This document shows, piece by piece, positions 47,730 through 59,263 of a stretch of 64,000 nucleotides of DNA. The notes under the pieces were generated by a model. That model made no database searches and was not told the DNA's origin. It saw only the letters and a program-made list of their open reading frames with translations. This stretch comes from Astrocystis sublimbata (taxonomy: Eukaryota > Ascomycota > Sordariomycetes > Xylariales > Xylariaceae). The stretch spans positions 62,001-126,000 of the forward strand of contig JAJNNY010000052.1 in the NCBI GenBank assembly GCA_022453515.1, read 5' to 3'. A program made the translations under genes and the position numbers. Each line of letters opens with the position of its first letter. Position 1 is the stretch's first letter.

Positions 47730-48774
47730 ATGGCAGCCAAAGGCGCGGAAGGCTCGAACGAGCCCGTCGAGGTGCTCTTTGCTCTGCACAGCTCCTTCAA
47801 CCTTACCGACTTCGCTGGCCCTCTCGAGGTCCTAACCACCGCACTCCACGACAAGAGTGATGAGAGTATGCATTCCAAAACCCCCCATCACCCACTCTCA
47901 TGCTTCCCTATGGCGAATCAACAAAAAGAGGTTGCAATCTGAGCAATGACTGACCACTTCATGATCAGGCAGCAAGGCGTTCAACTGCACCATTGCCGGA
48001 AGCGAAGACAAGATCATGTCGGAGCAGGGAGTCGCCATTGCATCCCAAATCACTTACAAGGAAGCCTACGACCGTCTCAGTGATTTTGATGTCTTGATCG
48101 TCGTTGGAGGCAATCATGAAGCCGTTTTGAAGGGAAAGCTCGAGCCCCTTCCCATGATCACGGCCTTCTCTGAGCTTCAGGTGAACGACTCATCCCGCGA
48201 GCGCACTCTCCTGTCGGTCTGCACTGGTTCGCTGTTTCTGGCCGAGCAGGGCATTCTCTCTGGTCTATCGGCCACCACCCATCCTGATTACATGACCAAG
48301 TTCGAGATTGTCTGCAGTACTGCTGCTCAGCGGAATCTCCAGGAGAGGACCGACGTGGTTGAGGATGCCCGCTACGTCGTCAACAACCTCCGCTTCGAAC
48401 TCGGCGACGAAGATGAGAACCCCTACATTCGCCGCAAGTCTGACAACAACGATAGGCGCCCATCCAATGCGCGGTAGGTTTTGACACACTCCCTGCGCTT
48501 TCGTTATGATTCCAATGAGCTAATGCCTCGACTATGCAGCAAAGGAAGCATCTCCTTCCAAGGCTCCAACACACGTCGCGAGTCCATCGCTCGCCGCGCC
48601 GCGATGCGCCTAGGGGGGCTTCGGGTAATCACGAGTGGGGGAGTGTGTGCTGGCCTGGATGCAGCTTTGTATCTGGTCAGCATTCTGGTGGATGATGGTG
48701 CTGCTAACGAAGTGGCCCGAGTTATGCAGCACGAGTGGATCAAGGGCACCGTTGTCGACGGCCTCGACGTCTGA
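47730..48774 (+). CDS. DJ-1/PfpI family protein with RRxS-rich insert
   Basis: Three exons (47730-47865, 47969-48473, 48540-48774) encode 291 aa. The fold is that of the class I glutamine-amidotransferase-like DJ-1/PfpI superfamily. It starts VEVLFALHSSFNLTDFAGPLEV, then FDVLIVVGGNHEAV, the nucleophile elbow LLSVCTGSLFLAEQGILSG with Cys130, then ATTHPDY, and later VITSGGVCAGLDAALYLV. This pattern resembles isonitrile hydratase-like members more than Parkinson DJ-1 itself. Between VVEDARYVVNN and VITSGG is an insert of about 45 residues (about 190-235). It is basic and Ser-rich and holds three RRxS sites at 200-203, 208-211 and 226-229. These are protein kinase A consensus sites, so regulation by phosphorylation is possible. 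Substrate unknown. Confidence 0.85.
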
Positions 48775-49395
48775 TTTCAAGGCGATCTCGCATGGTCAAA
48801 GAAAGTACCATGCTGTGTAGAAATAGAACATAGCTCTGCTCACATTCGCCTTGGACAGGTCAGGTAGGATACCTGCCCGGGCACAATTCAATGAAAAAAC
48901 TGTACCAATTTTATTCGCATGCGAAGCAAACCAAGGCACAGTGAAACTTGCATCATTAAACAGACCTTGTTCACGGCTTCTAGACGCCAAGCCTTGAGGT
49001 GGGCATGCAACATCGGGGTTATTGTGACCATTGAAGTTCACATCGTGAGTTGAGCAACTGTTGTTGGCGGGGCTACAGCATCGACTATAGTGGTTGTGGG
49101 GGCGAATACCCATGTATGTATCCGAGGTATCTTAGCGTGCTTGGCGAGGTATCTATCCTCACTTGATGGGCTTGCAGATACCTCTAGACGAGCATTACGA
49201 TACCTACACGAGAGGGGGCCCACTGTGCGGAAATTTCAATTCGCCGATGTTCTCATGTGTGGCTTGCAAGGTTGACATTAATTATATGGCTGCCACTGAC
49301 TATCGTTGAAGCTCCTCGTCCTCAAACTGACAAGCTCAGCATCCCGATTGACCAGGTTTCCTCCCAATTGCACTGCACGCTCGGCCCCAAGCAAG
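48775..49395. other. Intergenic, promoter of the uL23m gene
   Basis: About 620 bp without a supported gene. It contains the 3' untranslated region of the DJ-1-like gene and the short promoter of the mitochondrial ribosomal protein gene. Nothing else is seen. Confidence 0.55.
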
Positions 49396-50125
49396 ATGGC
49401 GGCGGCACCAGAAGCAGCCGCAATACTACCCAGAACGTTCAAAGCGGGCTCGAAGAAGGTCTTTCTGTAGGTACTCACATCCCCGTCACATGCAACAGAG
49501 CGACCGTGCAACAGACACCGGAGTCGACGACGAGGTAGAGACCGAGGTAGAGACCTCGGAACACAATTTACAGTATCGATTCGGGCTGCGCTAACGTATG
49601 GCACCCTGCTCACTTGGCCACAGTCCCAGACATGCCATCACATTCCTGGCGCCGCGACCGAACACGCCGCCTTGGTTCGCGACCTTCAAAGTGCCCATGA
49701 CCTTCAACAAATTCGACATACGCGACTACCTGTACAATGTCTACAACACGCCCGTGCTCGGTGTGCGGTCCCAGGTGCGCCAGCGGCGCGACATCATAAC
49801 GAAGCGGGATGGCAGGAAGGCCCGGCCGGTGCCCGTCAAGACGATGACGGTACAGCTCATGCAGCCGTTCGTGTGGCCCGGGATGCCCGCGGACCTCACG
49901 CCGTGGCAGGAGCCCGGATATACTAGGATAAAGAAGGCGGAGGAGACGCAGCGCGCCCAGCAGCACGGCTTTCAGAAGCACGGCATCATCCCGATGCGGG
50001 ACGAGGCGCCGGACGAGCTCGCTCTGTCGAATTTGAAGAAAGAGGTCGACAGGTTGCTGAAGGATGGTGGATGGTCAAATAAGCGCGAGCTGGATCCGAG
50101 ATTCTCTCCGAAGGGAGGGATATGA
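49396..50125 (+). CDS. Mitochondrial large-subunit ribosomal protein uL23m
   Basis: Two exons (49396-49466 and 49624-50125) encode 190 aa. The first exon gives MAAAPEAAAILPRTFKAGSK and a short basic N-terminus that fits a mitochondrial presequence. The body has the L23 signature of fungal mitochondria: KVFLPRHAITFLAPRPNTPP, FKVPMTFNKFDIRDYLYNVY, NTPVLGVRSQV, and the C-terminal LKKEVDRLLKDGGW. uL23m (Mrp20/YmL41) binds 21S rRNA at the exit tunnel near where the inner-membrane insertase docks. The donor at 49467 was chosen over a nearby GTACTC because it joins CT to TCCC as L-P and avoids a stop. The 157-nt intron contains a CTAAC branch-like word and a 12-bp tandem duplication (49531-49554). 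Confidence 0.88.
49531..49554. repeat. 12-bp perfect tandem duplication in an intron
   Basis: CGAGGTAGAGAC occurs twice without a gap inside the intron of the uL23m gene. Confidence 0.9.
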
Positions 50126-50782
50126 GGAAGGGCTGAGGCGGAGGGGTCTACGGCCAAAGTACTGGGAAGGGAAGGGAGAAAGAAATAAACAAAAACCGCG
50201 GTACAAAAGTAACGAGCTGTCTCTACTGCTGCAAGGTACGTGGCGAGTCGACTGGACGTCAGCGCTGGGAAAATCAAGATAAATGTACGATACGAGCATT
50301 CGCGCACAAATGCGACTTTGACGTGATGTATCACAACAATGGTGGCGAAGCTATATAGAGCACGGCTTGAGCTCAGCGTGGTTGGGCGTCCTACAGCTTT
50401 TGATATTCAATCGCCACCACCATCAAATTGTAGCAAAAGTCCCAAAGCTTCATTGGCTACCTACCTAGGTAGATAAGCGACACTACGTTAGGAACAGACC
50501 TAGTTCCACTCCAACGTAGATAGCTAAGCAATGTTAATACTAGCACTCTCAGATGGCCTTCTCCCCGTACTCGATCACTTGAGCGAAGTTCCTCTTACGA
50601 GCAAGAACATATGATCTACAACGAATAGCTAAACCCCAGATCTATGCGAGTTCAGCCACACTCACGGAGAATAAGCGCTTCTGGGTGTTGAACGGTTGGT
50701 ATGGCCTTGGTATTTGCAGTTACGTAGACTTGCCACATCGACCAAATGACAACCGGACGAGTAACGATTCATTATGACCTGC
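50126..50782. other. Convergent intergenic region
   Basis: About 660 bp between the 3' ends of the uL23m and MT-A70 genes. It contains a CTACCTACCTAGGTAG palindrome near 50459-50474. No gene is supported. Confidence 0.55.
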
Positions 50783-52187
50783 TCATAAACCGGATTTTTC
50801 ATTCTTTACAGATACCCAATGATGCTCCTGCTGGAACAACGTGGCTTCATTTCCCCAGCTCCACCACCCAGCAGTCAGATTCCTAGCGAAGACTTCGAGG
50901 CCCTTGTAATCTATGGGCAAGATATCCTTAAAATGCCCCCTTACATTGGGCTTCCTAGAGTGAACATCAGGCACCCCCATCATCACTTTCATAGGCGTGG
51001 GCAGCGACGTCGAACTCCCCGTCTTCCGCGCAATGAGGAGCCGTTCCCACGGCTTTCGCCAGGCTGACTCGGGGTCTGAGACTGGCTCACCAGCACTGGT
51101 GATCTTCAGCCAAATCCATTCACCGACTGGTTCGAGGCCCCATTGCGAAAATAGGCCTCCGGCCCCTGTGAGCAGGTCACTGACGGCAGCTTTGTTGGTC
51201 ACCCAGATAGCGACGAGCCCATCGGACTTGAGATGTGACGCTACGGGAATTTGGAGAAGGAGATTTCGGGCTTCTTCCATGCCGCGAACTGTGGTGTCTG
51301 TGTAAAGAAAGCGGTAGCGTCAACAATTGCGACATGGGCGAGACATTATGGTACCTCGTGGGGCACTTCGGATCAATTCAAAGGACATCGCCAACAAAGG
51401 GCTGGTATCGGCATATACACGCAAACTGACAGTGAAATTTACCTACAGCCGTCTGACTTTCTCTTGACGGAGCGACTGGGCCACGGCGGATCGAGCACGA
51501 TGAGATCGAACTGCGGGGCACTCTGAAGGAACGCCTCTCGCTGGGATTCTATGGTCCCGAGTAGGTGGCATGACTGTGTTGGAATGAGTGTCCCGGACGA
51601 CACCTTACCGTCTACGTCTGAGACCGTTGACGGTGGCTGGGACTTCCTCTTCGTAGATCGAGCGGCATCCGCCTTGGCATCCGCGTCAGACACAGCGCCA
51701 CCAGCCGGCGCCGACCCGTTGTCTATTTGCTCATAGCACGCTCGCGGCCAGCACCAAGGCCCATGATGGTCGGCTCTCGCTGTCTCAAGGGCAGCTTTGA
51801 CGCTCTCTAGGGTCATGAGATCGGCAATTGCCGCAGAGGGTGACACATGTTTTGCTGCTGATCCCTTTTTGGGCTCCGGGACCTGCCACGGAGTCTTTAT
51901 CGGAGGGGTTGAGATAATGCGCCGTGTTAGATTGCTCCCAGGCACTAGAGTGCGGAGGTCAGTTAGGGTATGTAATACGGATTTTCCTTTTTCAGGTATC
52001 ATGCAGGTGGCTTCAAAGGGATTCAAGACATTGTGTCGAATCAATGGGTAGCACATAATTCAGCAAGGTCTTTCGAGAAAATTCACTTACAAACCTGTGA
52101 TTCCTCCAGTGACCGCGGTACGTCGATGACCACGACGGCGCCGTCGGAGCTTGTGAAGACGACACTGGGCTCCATGCCATGTGCCAT
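50783..52187 (-). CDS. MT-A70 family N6-adenine methyltransferase, METTL4-like
   Basis: Three exons (52187-52091, 52010-51447, 51297-50783) encode 391 aa. The catalytic DPPW motif is at residues 206-209 in FDLIVLDPPWPSRSVKRKSD; the following S-V-K-R is typical of the METTL4 branch of MT-A70 proteins. After it come HLKSDGLVAIWVTNK, GLEPVGEWIWLKITSAGEP, RKPWERLLIARK and FARNLTAGWWSWGNEATLFQ, which match the AdoMet-binding fold and the C-terminal WxxWGNE-type element of the family. Members methylate adenine in DNA (6mA) or in snRNA/mRNA caps; the substrate here cannot be told from sequence. The second donor (GTAGGT at 51446) was chosen because it gives phase 1 and joins SDG to Y-T-T-V-R. The region before DPPW (about 100-190) is low-complexity and poorly conserved. 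Confidence 0.85.
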
Positions 52188-54049
52188 CTGAGAAAGCTAG
52201 CGGTTGGCCAGTTCAGCGAATTTGCCATGTGAAGCCGTTATCCTTTTGTGGGTCGCCGCCAGAGGAAAGGCGCCTCGGGCCCTTCGCTCAGCTTTAGTTA
52301 GGCCTGTCAGCAATGACGCAATTCGTTATCGAGTTTGGTGGTTTTCGTAATTTACCAGCATCTCGGCACGCCACCAACAATCATCTGCGTTACCTGAGGT
52401 TACACCATTCTGACATACTTAGACACTGTACCGTACCGTCGCAATGGTGAAGCCCATGCATGAGCCCGCATTTCGGATAGATAGCAGATCTACATTACAT
52501 CTATCTGCAAGCCCGATCCAGCCGGCTGCCCACGGAATCGTGAGACATACAAGAACACAAGATGAGCACATATCGAAATGTGCAATACCATTGCGTGGCA
52601 GTGTCACCTCAGTAAGCACCTGCATGTGGTGTGGCTGGTATACGCGACACAAGCAAGACAAATGATAACATATGGATATACATACGTATGTACTACGAAA
52701 TGAACCAAACAGTGAGAACCAATAGCGCTGTTAGGAATCGAACCCAACTCACCATTTGTGTTGCTCCTCTGGCAGTCCGTCTCACTCTACGAACATGTGA
52801 GGTAGAGATCAGCAGCAGGTTGGGTGTGTTTAGTTGAAATAAGCAACTGAGGCAACCTGACCTCACGCACGGCACGTTTTCCGGGATTTTGACAAGGTTC
52901 CAAGTAATTCGATATGGATTAATTGAAAGGATCTCTAGACTGGCCTAGTGCTACCTAGTCGACATACTTACCTGCTAGGTAGGTAGGTAGGTAAACATAG
53001 TAGGGGGCACGGCAACCGGAACCGAACAAACTCGCTTTCTTAATCGCACTAGATATTTATATATTCAGTGGATGAACGTTTCGGATCAACACGACTGGTG
53101 ACTGCAAAAAGAAAGAGATAATGGTTCGTACATGCACTTGGGTACGTAGCTGAGCGCATGATACACGCGCGCGAAGCTGTGGCCAATTAGAGGGTGTGGT
53201 GCCGGGTAGATATGGGGAGCGCTGAGCCAATCTGTGTCGCAAGCGGGCCAAGGCCAGCATTCAGGGGTTTCGTCAGCCGGGTTGTGGGGTGCGACACTGA
53301 CATCAAGCTGCAGGTATAGGCGCAAAAGAGTGGCACTACAGCTGCGAGCCCCACCCCGGCGCGAGGGACTGCCCAGGATTAGTCCAGAGCGCTAGGGCCA
53401 AGCGGGACAAGTCTCATGTGCATCCAGGTTTTGAGTGGTCGACTGGCCGTCAATGAATCTCGTGCGAATCGCTGTCATCGCCTGTGTCCCTTGCCAGATC
53501 GGCAAGTCCAGCACCTGGGCAGGGAGGGAGCATGGGCCCGTCCCCAAATTGGCCTGCGTAGCGTGTTTGGGCCTCTTGGGCCTCTTTGGAGTCTCTTGAC
53601 TTTCTCCTTCTCCCTCGGGACAAAGACGATGTTCGACATGCTCCTCACGCCCATCTTCACCTTCGATGCGGCTGCGTTGCTCCCAGACCATCCCTCCTTT
53701 CTCTGTTATCACCTACCTACACCATTCATCTAATCTGCACATCCTAAAGCATACATATGTACCTACCGTGACCTGTAACCCTCTTCTACTTGCATGCAGG
53801 TCTACCGTACTAAGTAGGGGTACCTCTAATCTACCTATACCTCAAGCAGCGTCTCCTCCACCATTCCACCATTCCACCCACCGCCCATTATTTGCTCTCT
53901 TATCGTGTGCTTCATTGCCGGCGAGTCGTCACGATACAGCACCCTCTCATTATACCTTTCTTCCCCTGAGTATTTCAGTCCACGGGGACAAGACGTCTTG
54001 AGATCCTCGCAACCCTCCCCGCTGGGGTGACGGTGCACCGCTTTCCACC
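52188..54049. other. Divergent intergenic region, MT-A70 and CSC1-like genes
   Basis: About 1.9 kb without a supported gene. It contains a TAGGTAGG tract near 52976-52993. The last about 350 bp before 54050 are C/T-rich, as expected for a fungal 5' untranslated region. A box-B-like word on the minus strand near 52735-52748 was examined and not accepted as a tRNA. Confidence 0.5.
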
Positions 54050-57000
54050 ATGTCGGACCCGGATGGTATGTGTTCAGCCCCATTCTCTCTATTTCTGAAC
54101 GCCAACGTTGTGATTCTACTGGAACCCCTATTGACTGATTCTTGCCGTGATAGGCGACTCCAGCAAGGCCATGGGCGACCGTGGCATTAGCCTGGTGGGT
54201 TTCATTACCGCGCTGGCTACTTCGCTGGTAGTTTTCGGCGTGCAGATGGGTCTTTTCCTTTTGTTGCGGAACAAGCTGGCCAGGATATTGTGAGTTTGCA
54301 ATTCAAATCGACTTCCAGAATGTTGTCTACGGGCCAACACTGATGCATCGTTCATGGTAGTAAGCCGAAGACGTATCTCGTACCTGAACGCGAGCGAACC
54401 GATCCTCCACCTCGCAGTCCCTGGGGCTTGCTTATGTCCTTATTTCGCCTTCCCGACCGTGAACTCATCAACAAATGTGGCCTCGACTCCTACTTCTTCC
54501 TTCGTTACCTACAGACTATGTTGATCATCTTTATCCCAATGGCGACTGTCATCATCCCCATACTCGTCCCCATCAACTACGTTGGTGGCAGAAGCCACGA
54601 TTTCAACACCAACGGCACGGCCAACGATACAGGCAGTATGACATCCAGCAACACGGACAACCAGGGAAATACCATTAGCGGCTTGGATACTTTAGCATGG
54701 GGCAATGTGAAGGATAAAAACTATCGCAGATACTGGGCCCACCTAATCTTGGCTGTACTCGTCGTGGTATGGGTTTGTGGTGTCGTATTCGCCGAAATGA
54801 GGGTTTACATCAAAGTACGGCAAGATTGGCTAACCACTGCCGAGCATCGTTTGCGAGCTTCGGCTACCACTGTTCTCGTAAGCGGCATTCCTGATAAATG
54901 GTTGAGCGAAGAGGCCCTCCGCGGTTTGTTCGACGTATTTCCTGGTGGTATCCGAAACGTGTGGCTCACACGGGACCTTACGCATCTCCTGGACAAGATC
55001 AAGAAGAGGGACACGATCCACAAGCAGCTTGAAGGGGCCCAGACGGAACTGATCCGGACGGCGAAGAAGAAGCAGCTGGAGAAGCGAGAGAAGGACGAAA
55101 AAGAGGCACGCAAGGCATCGAAGGGTCATCGTCCCACCAAGAGTGAGAAGCTGGACCGTCAGAAACAGGAAGATGCGGCGGCGAAACAACAGGCTGAGGA
55201 TGGCCAAGGTGTGAGCAGCGGGGATCAGCACGACATCCCCCACGACATCCACGATGCCGAAGTCGATGTTCAGCACCAGAAAAACCACTCGAGCGACCCT
55301 TTCAAGGGTGTCATGTCCGGCTTATCCAAAGTGACTGGTGGTCTAGGGAAGGGTGTTGATGGGCTTCTGGGAGGTGCCAAGAACATTACGCATGGGATTG
55401 ACGATCAAGTCGAGGCTACCAATGGCTTTGTGGTCATAGGAACACCACAAGGCCCTTCGGTACCGCCTAAGTCAGGTGACCGGCATGTGCGACTGCCCGA
55501 CGAGGAAGCGATGCCTAGGCCCTCTACACAAGAGTCCGGGCATCACAAGATATCGGAAGCCGAGGATCGAGTCATGGGATCCTCTGCTACACAGCCAAAA
55601 CAACCCGGGAATGCCTCGGTCCTCTCGGATGATGAAATTCTCAATAAAGAAAGTATTGAGTTGCGACAGTTCGGAAATACGACTCGCAAACTGGGGAACA
55701 TGGAAGAGATGTACAACCACGAGAAAGCTAGGTGGTACGAGTTTTGGAAACCTCCCGCGGGTGGCTTTGCCTCGCCTGTGCCCCAAGGATACGAGGATGG
55801 CGAGTTTCCTTTTGAGAAGAAGAAACCGTTGGGTCAGACACTCAAAGGCTTGATTCCGTTTGTTGGGGGAGAAGAAGTTGCACCAGTCGAGTATGAGAAG
55901 GCGTATAACGACGAGAACGAGGACGACCAAGATGGCAAAGCCGAATGGGAAAAGTGGATCAAGAGGACTAAGAGACCTACCCACCGAGTAGCCATCTTCG
56001 ACTGGACACCTGGCTGGCTTCCTGGGTTACCATTCTTAAATGAGAAGGTCGACACAATCTTCTGGTGCAGGAAAGAATTGGCGCGCCTCAACCATGAGAT
56101 TGAGATGGACCAGGAAAACCCTGAGAGGTATCCTCTCATGAAGTCAGCTTTCATCCAGTTCAACCACCAAGTGGCAGCGCACATGGCTTGCCAAAGCACC
56201 ATACATCACGTTCCGAAGCATATGTCTCCTCGTATTGTCGAAATATCACCGAATGACGTACTCTGGGACAACATGGCTATTAGCTGGTGGTCGGAATGGC
56301 TACGGACTGCTGTAGCCATAGCTGCTGTAACTGGCATGATCATTCTCTGGGCATTTCCGGTTGCTTTCACCGGCACGCTCTCTCAACTGGACAGTCTGAT
56401 CAAAACGTTCCCTTTCCTAAGTTTTCTTAAGAGGAGTCCAGTGGTCTGGAAAGCGGCGACAGCTGTTGCCGGTGTTCTGCCAGCTGTGTTGCTCGCTCTC
56501 CTGCTCTGGTTGGTTCCAGTCGTGATGACTTTCCTGGCTAGCTTTAAGGGTGCCAAGACAGGAACGCAGAAGACTGAAGCCGTCCAGCAGTTCTACTTTG
56601 CCTTCCTTTTCGTCCAAGTGTTCCTCATCGTGTCGCTAGCATCCGGTGTCACCAAAATTCTCGATGGCTTCTTCAATAACCCAACGGGCATCACTGACGT
56701 CTTGGCAAAGAATATTCCTTCAGCAGCGAACTACTTCTTCTCCTACATGATTCTGCAAGCATTGAGTGTGAGCTCAGGTACTCTCCTACAGATCGGAGCA
56801 CTCGTCAATTGGTACATCATCTCGAGGATACTCAACAACACGGCGAGAAACAAGTGGGAGACCAACACGACGCTGCCTAGCGTCAGGTGGGGGACTTACT
56901 TCCCAGTCTATACCAATTTCGCCTGCATCGCGCTCGTGTATTCCGTTATCACACCCATTATTTCCATCTTCGCCATCATCACATTCAGTCTGCTCTGGAT

Positions 57001-57907
57001 CGCGAACAAGTATAGCATGGTATACATCAACCGTCTCTCCACCGACACCGGAGGCGTGCTTTACCCGCGGGCTCTCAACCAAACCTTCACTGGTCTATAT
57101 GTAATGGAAATCGCACTGATCGGGCTTCTCTTCCTCCAACAAGATGAGAACGGTATCCACGCTTGTTTCCCCCAAGCAATTATCATGATTGTAGTGACAA
57201 TTCTCACTGCACTATACCAGCTGCTGCTGAATACCTCGTTTGGGCCGATGTTCCGGTACCTTCCTATCACGTTCGAAGATGAGGCGGTGCTTCGTGATGA
57301 AGCATTCCAGCGCGCCCAGGACCGCCGTCTGGGATTGGACGAAGATGACGATGGCGTGCAAGGAGCCGATGCCGGCGACTCCCCATCTCCGCAGCGTGGA
57401 GATGGAATATCTGATGCTCAGGAGAAGGGACACCGGGGGAACAAACTCACCAACTTCAAGCCCGTCAGGGGAGTCGTGCGTGCCGGGACATGGGCCGTAC
57501 GCAGTGGTAAGAATACATACGATCATACGCTAGGGAAAGCGGAGAAAGGTGTTAAGAACGCGGCCAAGTTCCGAGACGAACGCAGACAGAAAGATCTCGA
57601 AGCCCAGAGGGCCATAGGCGAGGCTCTGTACGGTGGGTTCCACGATGAAATCGAGGACCTAACGCCGGAGGAACGCGATGTGCTGGTGCAACGAGCGTTT
57701 ATGCACTCGGCACTGCGGGCGCGACGACCGACGCTGTGGATCCCGCGCGACGACCTAGGCATTAGCGACGATGAGATCAAGCGAACCAGGGATTTCAGCG
57801 AGCATATTTGGATATCCAATGAGGGTACGGCCCTGGATAGCAAGGCTCGCGTGGTCTATGGACGGGCGCCACCCGACTTTTCAGAATTAGACATCATCCA
57901 ACTATAG
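54050..57907 (+). CDS. CSC1/OSCA-TMEM63 family cation channel
   Basis: Three exons (54050-54065, 54154-54289, 54361-57907) encode 1,232 aa; the first coding exon is only 16 nt. The order is that of fungal CSC1/RSN1 proteins. An N-terminal membrane segment (ISLVGFITALATSLVVFGVQ) comes first, then IFKPKTYLVPERER and WGLLMSLFRLPDRELINKCG, two more membrane segments, a cytosolic RRM-like domain (ATTVLVSGIPDKWLSEEALR), and the C-terminal multi-helix pore region (about 700-1020) with SPVVWKAATAVAGVLPAVLL and NYFFSYMILQALSVSSGTLL. The cytosolic domain is split by an inserted loop of about 290 residues (265-555) that is Lys/Glu-rich and then Gly/Ser/Pro-rich. The C-terminal tail is also long and charged. 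The family forms mechanosensitive or osmosensitive calcium-permeable channels; location and gating here are inferred. Confidence 0.9.
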
Positions 57908-58765
57908 AACTTCTGCATGCCCTAAAAGCATCAGCATTTTCACTTAGACTGTACATAGCCGACATTGACTCCAGAGTCTCAGTCTTGTCTCTTCTTCAAC
58001 TCATTGTACTACAATCTGGTTCGCAAGCTCGGGAAACCTAAGGGAAGGTAGATGGAACGGGGGTGGAATAGCGGTTTTTATACCCCGAATTGCATTTGCT
58101 TTAGCCGAACGATACACGATTCACGAACTATATACCTACAACTAGGAGTCATTGGACTTCAAAAATAATCCAGGACTTTAAAGAGATTTTCCTAAATTGT
58201 GTATCATACCCTGAGTGTGCTTCGATATCTGGAGAATGGGGAATTGTGATTTGAGTCAGGTTTAATGAGCGGGCGTCTCTTCATCGCTGACTCATGATCG
58301 AGTTGTTAGAGTGTGAAAACTGCTCGAGAGGCCATGTCTGATGCGATTAAGCTGCTGATACGAGAGTCTAGAATATTGTGACGCCAGAAATACCTATACC
58401 GACGCTTATTCAACCATGATTGAACTTGCCTACATCGAGAGGAGGTTCGTATTTCTAGAAATAACCACTCAAGATAGTAATCGGCAATATGTCCCGAGGT
58501 TTCTAGTATGACGGCAACATAATTCTTGGATTAGCTCTGCTTCGTATATGTTTAGTTAGAGATTACTAAGAAATCAATCGATAAAGGAAATAGAGAGCAC
58601 AAGATCAAAGTTTTAATAATACGGGCGGTAGCAACGAGGTTCTCTGATATGGTGGAATAATTGCATTAACACTTGAGCACTACCCATAGTACGCTCTACC
58701 CCTCGGCCAAAGCGGAAACCTTATATACCTGATTGATCTAGAGGTCATTAACAATCACCATCAAA

Positions 58766-58835
58766 GGCCGGACTGGGCTATCGATAATATCAGTTCAATA
58801 CCTAGGTGGCGGGGGTTCGATTCCCTCGACGGCCA
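58766..58835 (+). other. tRNA-like 3' half with box B and poly-T terminator
   Basis: The sequence has a perfect polymerase III box B (GGTTCGATTCC, 58814-58824) in a good T-arm (GGGGG paired with CCCTC). It is followed by GACGGCC plus A, a normal acceptor 3' strand with discriminator base, and by T5 and T10 runs (58843-58859). A 5' GGCCG at 58766 pairs with the first five acceptor positions, but positions 6 and 7 mismatch. I see no D arm, box A or anticodon stem-loop. This looks like a tRNA relic or the head of a tRNA-derived element. A real tRNA would need an unusual fold. Confidence 0.45.
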
Positions 58836-59122
58836 AATATCCTTTTTCCTTTTTTTTTTCCTTTTTGCTTCATTTCTTACCTACCTACCATACTGAATGG
58901 GAGACAGCCATGATGAACATCCCTGTATTTATGAATGTCGCTATTAGCTTTTCTCATTCTTTCCACTTTGGTATAATCTGAACTATCTTAGATGATGCCA
59001 GGCTCGTCTTCGTCTCTTAGACAATTCCAATCCGTAGTTCTCCAGGCTCCTTACAGACCGCCAAGAAGCTCATCCTTGGTCACAAAAATAAAAATAGAAT
59101 GAGTATAAAGACCGCATTTAGT

Positions 59123-59263
59123 TTAAGAGTTGGGCAATGGCTTACGATCTTTACAGAAGCGGGATTTGGCAACGCACCACTGGTCGCAGCCTTCCTTCGC
59201 GCATCGGCTGCTTGCAACGATTTGATCGACAGAAGTGTTATCCATGGTAGTTTTGGTCGCCAT
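59123..59263 (-). CDS. Possible small Cys-rich protein or gene remnant
   Basis: A 46-codon frame begins MATKTTMDNTSVDQIVASSR and continues with CAKEGCDQWCVAKSRFCKD, a Cys pattern (C-x4-C-x3-C-x6-C) like small fungal zinc-binding proteins whose next residue is usually His. A donor-like GTAAGC follows Asp at 59145, so this may be the first exon of a split gene, but no acceptor giving a good continuation was found. It lies head to head with the APH-like gene, whose N-terminus is also a Cys/His finger. It may be a remnant. Confidence 0.3.
   Translation of the reverse strand: MATKTTMDNTSVDQIVASSRCAKEGCDQWCVAKSRFCKDRKPLPNS

Noticed and set aside
52700..52810. Box-B-like word (GGGTTCGATTCC) on the minus strand, possible tRNA
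   Set aside because: The T-arm pairs, but no 5' strand matching the acceptor (AGCGCTG) and no box A or anticodon arm were found at the right distance.
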